In this document: piece by piece, positions 53,435 through 61,619 of the stretch | Position numbering within the stretch: position 1 is the first letter of the stretch | Layout: each line of letters starts with the position of its first letter | NCBI GenBank assembly: GCA_041675505.1 | Contig: JBAYTR010000012.1 | Location: forward strand, 62,001-126,000 | Length of the DNA stretch: 64,000 nucleotides | From: JAGPCK01 sp041675505 | Lineage (GTDB): Bacteria; Bacteroidota; Bacteroidia; UKL13-3 | Reading direction: 5' to 3' | Notes under the pieces: generated by a model | What the model was told of the DNA's origin: nothing | Databases searched by the model: none | What the model saw: only the letters and a program-made list of their open reading frames with translations | Program-made: the position numbers and the translations under genes

Positions 53435-54136
53435 ATGGACTTAAAAAACAAAATAGCCATTGTAACCGGCATAAGTAAAGGCATTGGAAAAGCGACTGCG
53501 CAACAACTGCTGAATAAAGGATGTAGAGTGGCCGGATTAGGTAGAAATGTTCCGGATTACGCACATGAGAATTTACTCTTTATTTCCTGCGACATCAGAA
53601 AACATGAACAGGTTGAACACGCTTTTGAGTTAGTGAGAAAGCAATGGGGTGAAGAGTTGCATATCCTGATGAACAATGCCGGCCTGGGTTACTTCGGATT
53701 TCTGGAAGATATCAGCTACGAACAGTGGGACGAATTGTTTGATACCAATGTGAAAGGTCTTTTTCATTGCACCAAGATGGCTTTACCTCAAATGAAAAAA
53801 CAACAATACGGACACATTATCAATATCGCATCAACGGCTGCTTTGGAAGGTATGCCGCAAGTATCCGCCTATTGTGGAACCAAGTGGGCCGTAAAAGGAA
53901 TCTCAGAATCACTATTCAGGGAAGTGCGGGATTTCAGAATTAAAGTAACCTGTGTTTACCCCGGCTCAACCAAAACAGATTTTTTCAGAAACAGCCCGGG
54001 CATTCAACCTCACGATTATATGCTGATGCCTGAAGACGTAGCCTTAAACATTATTCAGGCACTTGAGATGCCCGACAATTTTCACACGGTAAACCTTGAG
54101 ATACGTCCGTTGCAACCCAAAGGACCGAAAGTTTAG
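53435..54136 (+). CDS. Short-chain dehydrogenase/reductase
   Basis: A 233-residue SDR of classical type: the cofactor motif TGISKGIGKAT (about 11-21), NNAG (about 80), the active-site Ser in NIASTAALEG and the YCGTK motif (YxxxK, about 148-152). The substrate cannot be predicted. The GRNVPD segment after strand 2 suggests NADP(H) preference, by the Arg next to the ribose. It is 4 bases after prmC and convergent with a methyltransferase gene. Confidence 0.92.
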   Translation: MDLKNKIAIVTGISKGIGKATAQQLLNKGCRVAGLGRNVPDYAHENLLFISCDIRKHEQVEHAFELVRKQWGEELHILMNNAGLGYFGFLEDISYEQWDELFDTNVKGLFHCTKMALPQMKKQQYGHIINIASTAALEGMPQVSAYCGTKWAVKGISESLFREVRDFRIKVTCVYPGSTKTDFFRNSPGIQPHDYMLMPEDVALNIIQALEMPDNFHTVNLEIRPLQPKGPKV

Positions 54137-54140
54137 AACG

Positions 54141-54878
54141 TTATTTTTGCCCTACTGTTATTACAGATAGCCCTACCCTTTTCAACATGAGCTTATCCAA
54201 TACCTTGCTGATAGGAATAATAATATTGTACAGTTTCATCTGCGATTTAGGGATAGTTTTATTCCGTTGAATTTTACCTGAAACATACCAACCCAAAATT
54301 CCGAGTGCATTAAAGTACCTTGACTCTATGAGTTGAAATTGATTCTCTCTGAACAGTTTGTTTAAAGTGTGTTTGGTATACCTGCGAAAGTGGTAGAGCT
54401 CTCTGTCAAACTCATTGTATAAGGATTGAAATGCAGGTACCAGAATAATGAGCTTCCCTCCTTTTTTCAAAAGTTTGCGGCAGTTATGAATGGCCAGCTT
54501 ATCATCTTCAATGTGTTCCACTACGTTTAAAGCAAAAATTGTATCAAACTTTTCAAACAAGTGGCTGAACTTAGTATCAAAATCAGGAGCTACGATATCC
54601 AAATCAAGCACCCCGCCTAAAGTTTTTTGATTTTCAAACTTTCTGGTTAACTCGGCTCTGTAGTTTTCCCTAAGATCACTTACATATAAATGCTGGTGGT
54701 TATTCAGAAAAAATTGAGAGATGTTGCCAATACCACTGCCAATTTCCAAAATGGTGCCTTTGCAATGCGGATTCACCTGATCATACATCCAACGATTAAA
54801 GTTTTCTGCCTCGGCTATCACGTCAAGGTTTTCAAAACCTTCCCGGTCAATTTCTTTAAATTCAAACTGTTTAGTCAT
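54141..54878 (-). CDS. Class I SAM-dependent methyltransferase, small-molecule or lipid type
   Basis: A 245-residue methyltransferase with motif I ILEIGSGIGN (about 42-51), the LNVVEHIEDD motif (about 114-123) and LKKGGKLIILVPAF (about 133-146). The last 60 residues are helical and basic and could rest on the membrane. Related proteins sit in cell-envelope and polysaccharide loci, but no such context exists here; substrate unknown. It is convergent with the SDR gene (4 bases apart) and divergent from pdhB. Confidence 0.85.
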   Translation of the reverse strand: MTKQFEFKEIDREGFENLDVIAEAENFNRWMYDQVNPHCKGTILEIGSGIGNISQFFLNNHQHLYVSDLRENYRAELTRKFENQKTLGGVLDLDIVAPDFDTKFSHLFEKFDTIFALNVVEHIEDDKLAIHNCRKLLKKGGKLIILVPAFQSLYNEFDRELYHFRRYTKHTLNKLFRENQFQLIESRYFNALGILGWYVSGKIQRNKTIPKSQMKLYNIIIPISKVLDKLMLKRVGLSVITVGQK

Positions 54879-54943
54879 GCGGATGCGAAAATACAGTATA
54901 TTCTTACTTCACACAAAGTAGAAACAGGTTTCAAAAAAAAACC

Positions 54944-54951
54944 TATTTTTG
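54944..54951 (+). promoter_or_regulatory. TATTTTTG minus-7 box upstream of pdhB
   Basis: This is an exact TAnnTTTG match 19 bases before the pdhB start codon; no clear minus-33 element is seen. Confidence 0.45.
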
Positions 54952-54970
54952 CCCTGCTAAAAAGAAAAGC

Positions 54971-55948
54971 ATGAGAGTAATACAATTTCGTGAAGCCCTG
55001 AGAGAAGCCTTGAGCGAAGAAATGCGCAAGGATGAAAATATCTTTTTGATGGGTGAAGAAGTGGCCGAATACAACGGAGCATACAAAGTAAGCCAGGGAA
55101 TGCTGGAAGAGTTTGGCGAGAAACGTGTGATTGACACACCCATTGCCGAGTTAGGTTTTGCCGGTATTGGCGTAGGGGCAGCTATGAACGGTTTGCGCCC
55201 GGTGATTGAATTCATGACCTTTAACTTTTCTCTCGTAGCCATTGACCAAGTAATTAATGCAGCTGCTAAAATATACCAGATGAGTGGTGGTCAATTCAAT
55301 GTACCTATTGTTTTCAGAGGCCCCACAGGTTCTGCAGGTCAGTTAGGAGCTCAACACTCTCAGGCATTTGAAAACTGGTATGCCAACTGCCCGGGTTTAA
55401 AAGTAGTGGTTCCGTCTAACCCCTACGATGCGAAAGGTCTTTTGAAATCAGCCATTCGCGATAATGACCCTGTTATTTTCATGGAATCAGAACAAATGTA
55501 TGGGGATAAAGGAGAAGTACCTGAAGAAGAATACCTCATCCCCATTGGCAAGGCAGATATTAAACGAGTTGGCACAGATGTTACCATTGTTTCCTTTGGG
55601 AAAATAATGAAGGTTGCTTTGGCTACTGCTGAAGAATTGGCTCAGGAAGGCATTTCTGCCGAAGTAATAGATATGCGCACAGTTCGCCCGTTGGATTACG
55701 CAACCGTTATTGAATCTGTTAAAAAGACCAACCGCTTAGTAATTGTAGAAGAAGCCTGGCCTTTGGCCTCCATCTCTTCAGAGATTACTTATATGGTGCA
55801 AAAAGAAGCCTTTGATTACCTTGACGCACCTATTAAACGTATAACAACACGCGATGTGCCCTTGGGTTATGCCCCAACCTTTGTAGAAGAATTTCTGCCT
55901 AATGTTTCCCGTACCAAAGAGGCAATCAAAAGTGTTATGTATGCTTGA
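54971..55948 (+). CDS. pdhB: Pyruvate dehydrogenase E1 component, beta subunit
   Basis: A 325-residue thiamine-diphosphate-dependent E1 beta subunit. It has FREALREALSEEM, GEEVAEYNGAYKVSQG, VIDTPIAELGFAG and the GPTGSAGQLGAQHSQAFE loop, and the C-terminal transketolase domain with VIDMRTVRPLDY. With E1 alpha it decarboxylates pyruvate to feed acetyl-CoA synthesis. The alpha subunit and E2/E3 genes are not in the window, so the complex is split across loci. It is a single-gene unit closed by a terminator. Confidence 0.95.
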   Translation: MRVIQFREALREALSEEMRKDENIFLMGEEVAEYNGAYKVSQGMLEEFGEKRVIDTPIAELGFAGIGVGAAMNGLRPVIEFMTFNFSLVAIDQVINAAAKIYQMSGGQFNVPIVFRGPTGSAGQLGAQHSQAFENWYANCPGLKVVVPSNPYDAKGLLKSAIRDNDPVIFMESEQMYGDKGEVPEEEYLIPIGKADIKRVGTDVTIVSFGKIMKVALATAEELAQEGISAEVIDMRTVRPLDYATVIESVKKTNRLVIVEEAWPLASISSEITYMVQKEAFDYLDAPIKRITTRDVPLGYAPTFVEEFLPNVSRTKEAIKSVMYA

Positions 55949-55976
55949 TAGCTGAAAATAAAGAAATTACCCCATT

Positions 55977-56010
55977 AAAGCCTCTGAATTATCCGGAGGC
56001 TTTTTTTATT
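55977..56010 (+). terminator. Rho-independent terminator after pdhB
   Basis: A 10-bp stem with one G-T pair (55977-55986 with 55994-56003) and a 7-base loop is followed by a T-rich tail to 56010. It isolates pdhB from ompA. Confidence 0.88.
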
Positions 56011-56016
56011 TAATGA

Positions 56017-56045
56017 CAAAAACATAACTTGCAAAAACATAACTT
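56017..56045 (+). repeat. Tandem 14-bp direct repeat upstream of ompA gene
   Basis: CAAAAACATAACTT occurs twice, at 56017-56030 and 56032-56045, with a 15-base period. It lies between the pdhB terminator and the promoter of the OmpA gene. Confidence 0.6.
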
Positions 56046-56072
56046 CCTCAAAAAAGGAGAATTAGTACTCTT

Positions 56073-56100
56073 TTTTGAGTATTAGTTTTGTTTTACTAAT
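56073..56100 (+). promoter_or_regulatory. Possible promoter of the OmpA-family gene
   Basis: TTTG at 56073-56076 and TAGTTTTG at 56093-56100 with a 16-base spacer resemble a Bacteroidota promoter, though the spacer is short. The gene starts 40 bases downstream at 56141. Confidence 0.4.
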
Positions 56101-56140
56101 GTTTACATTATTTTTATGAACTTTTTAACTACCTAAAGAT

Positions 56141-57637
56141 ATGAGAAGACAAAGTTTTACTAAACTTTTAGTTGTTGTAATGGCCTGTTTGACATGGGCT
56201 ACCTCAATGGCTCAAACAGCAGACCGCAGGCTTGCTGTAGGACTACACTTCGGTCAACGTGAATACCATGGTGATTTGGGTTACTGGTCATTTTTAAACG
56301 ATCAGGTATTTCACCCCACCGGAGGAATTTCCCTTAATTATTATGTAAGCCCGTCATTTGACGCCATGGTGAATGCCAATTGGGGTCAAATCGGATACCT
56401 TGCCAAAGAAGGTGAATTTCAAACATACAGTTTTGGCGGACACATCGCAGATTATTTTGTTGGAGGAAAATACAAGTTCAGCAACGGAAAACTGTTAAAA
56501 GAAGATACTAAAATTCGCCCTTACGTTTTCATGGGTATAGGTGGGTTTAACTACTTTATTAAAACCAACTTTGGTTTTCACTTGTACGATGGTAACTATG
56601 TAAACAAGCAAGTAGAATCAGCATACAAATTCAACTGGCCTATGGGTGCAGGATTTGACTATCCTATCAATGACAACCTTTCGGCCTACGGTCAAATCAC
56701 ATACAACTACACCATGAGTGATTCATGGGATGGTATTCACCGTGCGGCAAAATGGTCTGACAACGACCAGTTTTTGTATTACGCAGCCGGCATCAAATAC
56801 AATCTGCCTTTTGGCGCAGCAGCAGCCGGTGCTAAGCCTAAGAAGATGAAGGATGATGACAACGATGGTGTTGCCAACAAATACGATAAATGTAAAACTA
56901 CCCGTCCGGGTTATGCTGTTGACTCTGTGGGTTGCGACCTTGACTCTGATAAAGACAGCATCGTAGATACAGAAGATAAATGCCCTGAAACCCCAGGTAT
57001 TCGTCAGTTTGAAGGTTGCCCTGATACTGACGGTGACGGCATTCAGGATGCTATTGATAAATGTCCTACCGAAGCCGGTATCCTACAGTTTGAAGGTTGC
57101 CCTGATACTGATGGTGACGGTATTCAAAACAGCTTAGACAAATGTCCTAATGAGGCAGGTATTGCTGCTAAACAAGGTTGTCCGTTTGTTGATACAGACA
57201 AAGACGGTATTGATGATGCTGAAGACCGTTGTCCAACTGTTCCTGGTATAGCTGCCAACAGAGGTTGCCCTGAAATTAAAGCTGAAGTGATGAAGAAAGC
57301 GGCTGTTGCGGCTAAAGGAGTATTCTTCGAATCAGGAAAAGATGTGATTAAGAAAGAATCATTTGACGACCTGAACGTTTTAGCTGCTATATTAAATGCA
57401 GATAAAGAACTCAAGGTTGCTATTGAAGGGCACACAGATGATGTGGGAGATCCTGAGAAAAACATGCAACTTTCACAACGCAGAACTGAAGCCGTGAAGA
57501 AATATCTTGAATCAAAAGGTGTAGATCCTTCACGCATGACTGCAACAGGCATGGGTTCTACTAAACCGGTGGCTGATAACAAAACACCTAAAGGGCGCGC
57601 ACAAAACCGCAGGGTGGAGTTTAAACTCGATTACTAA
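56141..57637 (+). CDS. OmpA-family outer-membrane protein with TSP3 repeats
   Basis: A 498-residue protein. Signal peptide 1-25 (ending SMAQ), an eight-stranded-type barrel (about 27-230), four thrombospondin type 3 calcium-binding repeats (about 240-380; each DxDxDGxxDxxDxCP), and an OmpA C-terminal domain (about 395-498) with the peptidoglycan-binding pattern AIEGHTDDVG...LSQRRTEAVKKYL. It should anchor the outer membrane to the wall. Two TSP3 units are almost identical in DNA (26 bases exact at 57005-57030 and 57086-57111, period 81), indicating recent duplication. Confidence 0.95.
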   Translation: MRRQSFTKLLVVVMACLTWATSMAQTADRRLAVGLHFGQREYHGDLGYWSFLNDQVFHPTGGISLNYYVSPSFDAMVNANWGQIGYLAKEGEFQTYSFGGHIADYFVGGKYKFSNGKLLKEDTKIRPYVFMGIGGFNYFIKTNFGFHLYDGNYVNKQVESAYKFNWPMGAGFDYPINDNLSAYGQITYNYTMSDSWDGIHRAAKWSDNDQFLYYAAGIKYNLPFGAAAAGAKPKKMKDDDNDGVANKYDKCKTTRPGYAVDSVGCDLDSDKDSIVDTEDKCPETPGIRQFEGCPDTDGDGIQDAIDKCPTEAGILQFEGCPDTDGDGIQNSLDKCPNEAGIAAKQGCPFVDTDKDGIDDAEDRCPTVPGIAANRGCPEIKAEVMKKAAVAAKGVFFESGKDVIKKESFDDLNVLAAILNADKELKVAIEGHTDDVGDPEKNMQLSQRRTEAVKKYLESKGVDPSRMTATGMGSTKPVADNKTPKGRAQNRRVEFKLDY

Positions 57638-57667
57638 TCAAGATTTAACAATAAATAACAATCCCTC

Positions 57668-57706
57668 AAAACCCTGTTTCGTTCATCGAAACAGGGTTTT
57701 GTTTTA
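57668..57706 (+). terminator. Rho-independent terminator after ompA gene
   Basis: A perfect 14-bp stem (57668-57681 with 57687-57700), 5-base loop, followed by GTTTT. It closes the OmpA-family gene. Confidence 0.9.
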
Positions 57707-57766
57707 TCGGATAATGTTGAGCAACATAAAAAAACAGATTAACTAGCCATATCAAATTATATACGT

Positions 57767-59578
57767 ATGAAACAAATCAAATCACTCTTTTGGTTAACCA
57801 TAATCAGCATGACCTTTTTTGCCTGTGGCAAAGCGGGGAATAACACACAACAGGAAGTTCAAAAATTTCTGGACGATTACAACAAGAAGTACGTGGAACT
57901 TTCTACAGCGGCCAATGAAGCTCAATGGAAAGTAAACACGATGATTATTGAAGGTGACAGCACCAATGCCAAAGCAGCGGAAGCAACAAATGAAGCCTAT
58001 GCTGCCTTTACCGGTAGCAAAACCAACATAGAAACAGCACGTAAGTTTCTTGAAAACAAAAAAGAACTCACGGCATTACAGATTAAACAACTGGAGAAAG
58101 TACTCTATCTCGCAGCCAACAACCCTGAAACGCTCACTGACATAGTAAAAGAGCGCATCAAAGCTGAAACGGCACAAACAGAAAAACTCTTCGGATATGA
58201 TTTTAAGTTGAACGGAAAATCTGTTTCTACCAATGATATTGATGCCACTCTCAATGAAGAAAATGACTTAGCAAAACGTCAGGCTGCATGGGAGTCAAGC
58301 AAAGAGGTAGGTAAAACACTTAAGAGCGGGCTACAGCACTTACAGCGCCTTCGCAATGAAACCGTAAAAGGTTTAGGCTATCCTGATTACTTCACCTATC
58401 AGGTATCTGACTACGGAATGACCTCTGAAGAAATGATGGCGCTAAATAAAAAATTCATTAAAGAGCTTTGGCCACTGTACCGTGAATTGCATACCTACGC
58501 TCGTTACGAACTGGCTGCTAAGTACAAGTCAAACGTACCTGATTATATACCGGCACACTGGCTCACCAACCGCTGGTCGCAAGACTGGAGTGCGATGGTT
58601 AATGTGGAAGGCATGAATCTCGACTCTGTACTCAAAACAAAAACTGCTGAGTGGGTAGTAAAAGAGGGAGAACGTTTTTATGTAAGCCTGGGTTTTGATG
58701 AGCTGCCCAAATCTTTCTATGACAAATCAAGTCTTTATCCGGTTCCTGCTGATGCAAAATACAAAAAGAATAACCACGCCAGTGCCTGGCACATGGATCT
58801 GAACAAAGATGTACGTTCACTGATGAGTGTTATTCCCAACACAGAATGGTACGAAACAGTAAACCACGAGCTAGGACACATTTACTATTACATGACCTAT
58901 AGCACTCAGGAAGTTCCACCTGTATTGCGCGAGGGCGCTAACCGTGCCTACCACGAAGCATTCGGCACCATGATAGGACTGGCCGCCATGCAAAAGGCTT
59001 TCCTTGCCAATAATGGTTTACTGCCTGCTAATGCACAAACGGATGAGATGCAAACCTTATTGAAACAAGCCCTCAACTCGGTAGTGTTTATTCCTTTTTC
59101 AGCCGGAACCATGACACACTTTGAACATGATTTATATGTTAAAAACCTGCCTGCCGACCAATACAATACGCGCTGGTGGGAACTGGTAAAAAAATACCAG
59201 GGTGTTGTTCCTCCTGCTAATCGAAGTGAGGAGTATTGTGATGCTGCAAGCAAAACACATATCAATGACGATGCTGCACAATATTATGATTACGCCATTT
59301 CCTATATACTGCTTTACCAGATTCACAACCACATTTCCAAAAACATATTGAAGCAAGACCCGCGCAATACCAATTATTTTGGCAGCAAAGAAACAGGCGA
59401 TTTCCTTCGCGATATTATGAAATATGGTGCCGGCAAAAACTGGCGCGATGTTTTAAAAGAAAAAACCGGAAGTGAATTAAGTGCCGCATCCATGCTGGAA
59501 TACTTTGAGCCCTTAATGCCTTATTTGAAAGAGAAAAACAAAGGCCGCACTTATACACTACCTGAAAGTATAGACTAG
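57767..59578 (+). CDS. M2-family peptidase (ACE-like) lipoprotein
   Basis: A 603-residue lipoprotein with a lipobox FFAC (Cys about 20). The mature protein is helical, with a zinc motif NHELGHIYYY (HExxH, about 367-371) and the third ligand Glu in YHEAFGT about 25 residues later, typical of M2 peptidyl-dipeptidase A (angiotensin-converting enzyme family). Residues HLEHD-like FEHDLYVK and a C-terminal helical lid complete the fold. It removes dipeptides from peptide C-termini in the periplasm. It stands alone, followed by a terminator. Confidence 0.92.
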   Translation: MKQIKSLFWLTIISMTFFACGKAGNNTQQEVQKFLDDYNKKYVELSTAANEAQWKVNTMIIEGDSTNAKAAEATNEAYAAFTGSKTNIETARKFLENKKELTALQIKQLEKVLYLAANNPETLTDIVKERIKAETAQTEKLFGYDFKLNGKSVSTNDIDATLNEENDLAKRQAAWESSKEVGKTLKSGLQHLQRLRNETVKGLGYPDYFTYQVSDYGMTSEEMMALNKKFIKELWPLYRELHTYARYELAAKYKSNVPDYIPAHWLTNRWSQDWSAMVNVEGMNLDSVLKTKTAEWVVKEGERFYVSLGFDELPKSFYDKSSLYPVPADAKYKKNNHASAWHMDLNKDVRSLMSVIPNTEWYETVNHELGHIYYYMTYSTQEVPPVLREGANRAYHEAFGTMIGLAAMQKAFLANNGLLPANAQTDEMQTLLKQALNSVVFIPFSAGTMTHFEHDLYVKNLPADQYNTRWWELVKKYQGVVPPANRSEEYCDAASKTHINDDAAQYYDYAISYILLYQIHNHISKNILKQDPRNTNYFGSKETGDFLRDIMKYGAGKNWRDVLKEKTGSELSAASMLEYFEPLMPYLKEKNKGRTYTLPESID

Positions 59579-59586
59579 AGAATAGC

Positions 59587-59630
59587 AACAATTCCTGTGC
59601 TTACTGGTTGAGTACAGGAATTGTTTTTTT
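59587..59630 (+). terminator. Rho-independent terminator after M2 peptidase gene
   Basis: A 12-bp perfect stem (59587-59598 with 59614-59625) is followed by a T-run to 59630 that ends next to the stop codon of the convergent response regulator. There is no T-run in the other direction, so it acts on the plus strand. Confidence 0.87.
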
Positions 59631-59631
59631 A

Positions 59632-60357
59632 CTATAATAACCTGAATTGATTTAACCTTTCCTGCAAAGCAGATTTATAACTGCTCCCGATAGCCACACG
59701 GCTTTCTGCAATGCATACCTCGTTCACATCAACCTGCTGTACAAACTCCAGATTAACCAGAAACGATTTGTGAATTCGAACAAATTTCGGATGAGCAGAA
59801 AGTTGATCCTCCAGATTTTTCATCGTACTGTGAATAGTAATACGCCCTTCAGCAGTCCACAACCTTACATAATCCTTAAGCGACTCGGCCCACTGTAGTT
59901 TTGCCAAATCTATTTTCATCCATTTTCCTTCTGAACGTACAAACAGCAGACTGTTGTCTTTGCTTTCTTCAGCCAATTCTTCCGGACTATTATTGAGTTG
60001 AAGCTGTGCAATAACCTTCCCCATAGCTTGCCTGAAACGGTCTTTAGCAATGGGTTTGAGTAAATAGTCAACCGCACTGAGATTGTAACTCTCCAAAGCA
60101 AATTCTGCATATGCGGTAGTAAACACAATTAAAGGGGATTTCTTGAGCATTTTCACAAAATCTATCCCGCTTACTTCCGGCATGTTGATATCAAGAAAAA
60201 TTACATCCACCTCAACCTGATTGAGCAATGCAAAAGCCTCCATTGCATTTCTACAGGAACCTGCAATCGTTAACTCAGGGTATTCCCCTAAAAAAGTTTG
60301 AATAATTTCTCTGGCAAGCGGCTCATCATCCACTATAAGTGCTTTATATTTTTTCAT
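59632..60357 (-). CDS. LytTR-family response regulator
   Basis: A 241-residue regulator: receiver domain (1-120) with acidic pair D10/D11, phospho-acceptor D56 (VIFLDINMP) and Lys in LLKPIAKDR; then a LytTR DNA-binding domain (about 140-241) with LLFVRSEGKWMKIDL and RIHKSFLVNLEFV. LytTR proteins bind direct repeats of about 9 bp spaced by 12 bp. Its ATG overlaps the stop of the kinase gene by 4 bases. The likely target is in the divergent promoter region beyond the kinase gene, where such repeats are found. Confidence 0.94.
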   Translation of the reverse strand: MKKYKALIVDDEPLAREIIQTFLGEYPELTIAGSCRNAMEAFALLNQVEVDVIFLDINMPEVSGIDFVKMLKKSPLIVFTTAYAEFALESYNLSAVDYLLKPIAKDRFRQAMGKVIAQLQLNNSPEELAEESKDNSLLFVRSEGKWMKIDLAKLQWAESLKDYVRLWTAEGRITIHSTMKNLEDQLSAHPKFVRIHKSFLVNLEFVQQVDVNEVCIAESRVAIGSSYKSALQERLNQFRLL

Positions 60358-61457
60358 AAAAGAGAAACTTCTAATTCAAATATAAAATAATCTCCACTTG
60401 GCTCTGCAAACAGTTGATGTTTTTCAGGAAAGAGTAAGTCCAAACGTTTCCGTAAATTCACTATCCCGAAACCACCTGACTCGTCTTTGGTAATGGCATT
60501 TGGATACAGCTTGTTGCGACACCACAAATAAAACTTATTGTCTTTTATTTCTAACTTGAACTCAATGTCCGGACTTTCTGCGTTGCGTGTATGTTTAAAC
60601 ACATTCTCCAAAGCCGGCAGCCACAATAATGGAGGGATAGTATATTCCCCGTCACTCACTATCGAAAAACGTACCTGCTGAGTATTCTGTACACGCAATA
60701 GTTCAATATCCGTATACGCCTGAATAACCTCTTTCTCTCTACTGAAAGAAACCAAAGGTGTTGCAGCCTCATAAATCATGTATCGTAACACAGCTGAAAG
60801 CTTTAAAATTAGTTCAGGCGTATCATCCGATTTTTTCAGCGCCAACGCATACAGATTGTTTAAAGTGTTAAATAAAAAATGAGGATGAATCTGGTTTTTT
60901 AACATAGTCAGCTCAACTTCTCTGTGTTGATTGAGTATAGCCTGCATGTCGGCCAGCTGCTTTTTATTACGGTAATATATCCCCAGCATTGTGAAGAAGA
61001 ATGCCCATACCAGCATAAAAAAGAAATAGGTCATCATGTTTCCTGCAACCCCGGCAGGGCTCAAATCGTTATCTACAGGATCCATTACAATGGAAAGAAC
61101 CATTGTATCTAAACCGGGAAAAACGAGTGGTAGGTAAATAAGCAAGTAGGTATAGAGGTATGAAATACCTGCAACAAGTGCCAGTAGGAAAATAAAATAT
61201 TTAAGGTACTTCTTTTTGAAGAGAAATACGGGAAGCAAATACAGATTGTTGATGTAACTGACAGCAGCAAAAAAAGCAAGAAAGAAAACCATCAGTAAAT
61301 AGTAGAAAATATTCGGATAAGCTTGCTGATCATCTGCATCCGAAATTTTCAAGAGTAATATCCCTACCCAAAAATAAATATTGAGTGCAATGCGCGAGCC
61401 TGCGAGATTAATTAATTTACGTAAAAACAAAATGAATTGATTCATGCTGCAAAACAT
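60354..61457 (-). CDS. LytS/YehU-like membrane histidine kinase
   Basis: A 367-residue sensor kinase. Four hydrophobic membrane segments are visible (about 20-42, 48-72, 80-105 and 140-162), then a His-kinase domain (pfam His_kinase type) with the phospho-acceptor in LKNQIHPHFLFNTLNNLYALAL, and an HATPase tail with the ALENVFKHT-like N-box and DESGGFGIVNLRKRL. There is no periplasmic sensor domain, so it probably senses within the membrane. Starts at ATG 61457, or possibly ATG 61445. It forms a two-gene operon with the LytTR regulator. Confidence 0.92.
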   Translation of the reverse strand: MFCSMNQFILFLRKLINLAGSRIALNIYFWVGILLLKISDADDQQAYPNIFYYLLMVFFLAFFAAVSYINNLYLLPVFLFKKKYLKYFIFLLALVAGISYLYTYLLIYLPLVFPGLDTMVLSIVMDPVDNDLSPAGVAGNMMTYFFFMLVWAFFFTMLGIYYRNKKQLADMQAILNQHREVELTMLKNQIHPHFLFNTLNNLYALALKKSDDTPELILKLSAVLRYMIYEAATPLVSFSREKEVIQAYTDIELLRVQNTQQVRFSIVSDGEYTIPPLLWLPALENVFKHTRNAESPDIEFKLEIKDNKFYLWCRNKLYPNAITKDESGGFGIVNLRKRLDLLFPEKHQLFAEPSGDYFIFELEVSLL

Positions 61458-61487
61458 TCAATATTACCTCAAATATCTATAGCACAA

Positions 61488-61517
61488 TAGACCAAAGTGC
61501 CTTTTTTTTAGACCAAA
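61488..61517. promoter_or_regulatory. Putative LytTR operator: TAGACCAAA direct repeats
   Basis: TAGACCAAA occurs at 61488-61496 and 61509-61517, both exact, with a 12-base spacer (21 bases from centre to centre, two DNA turns). A third related copy, AGATCAAA, is at 61519-61526. The geometry is that of known LytTR sites such as the AgrA box. The site lies between the divergent kinase operon and the serine hydrolase gene. Confidence 0.65.
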
Positions 61518-61619
61518 AAGATCAAAGCTTTGCCTGTCTAATTATAAAGGAGCTACGTCTAAACAGGTTTGTCTTCATCTGAGTTGCAACTTTTCTTTGC
61601 CACATAAAATAACCCTACA

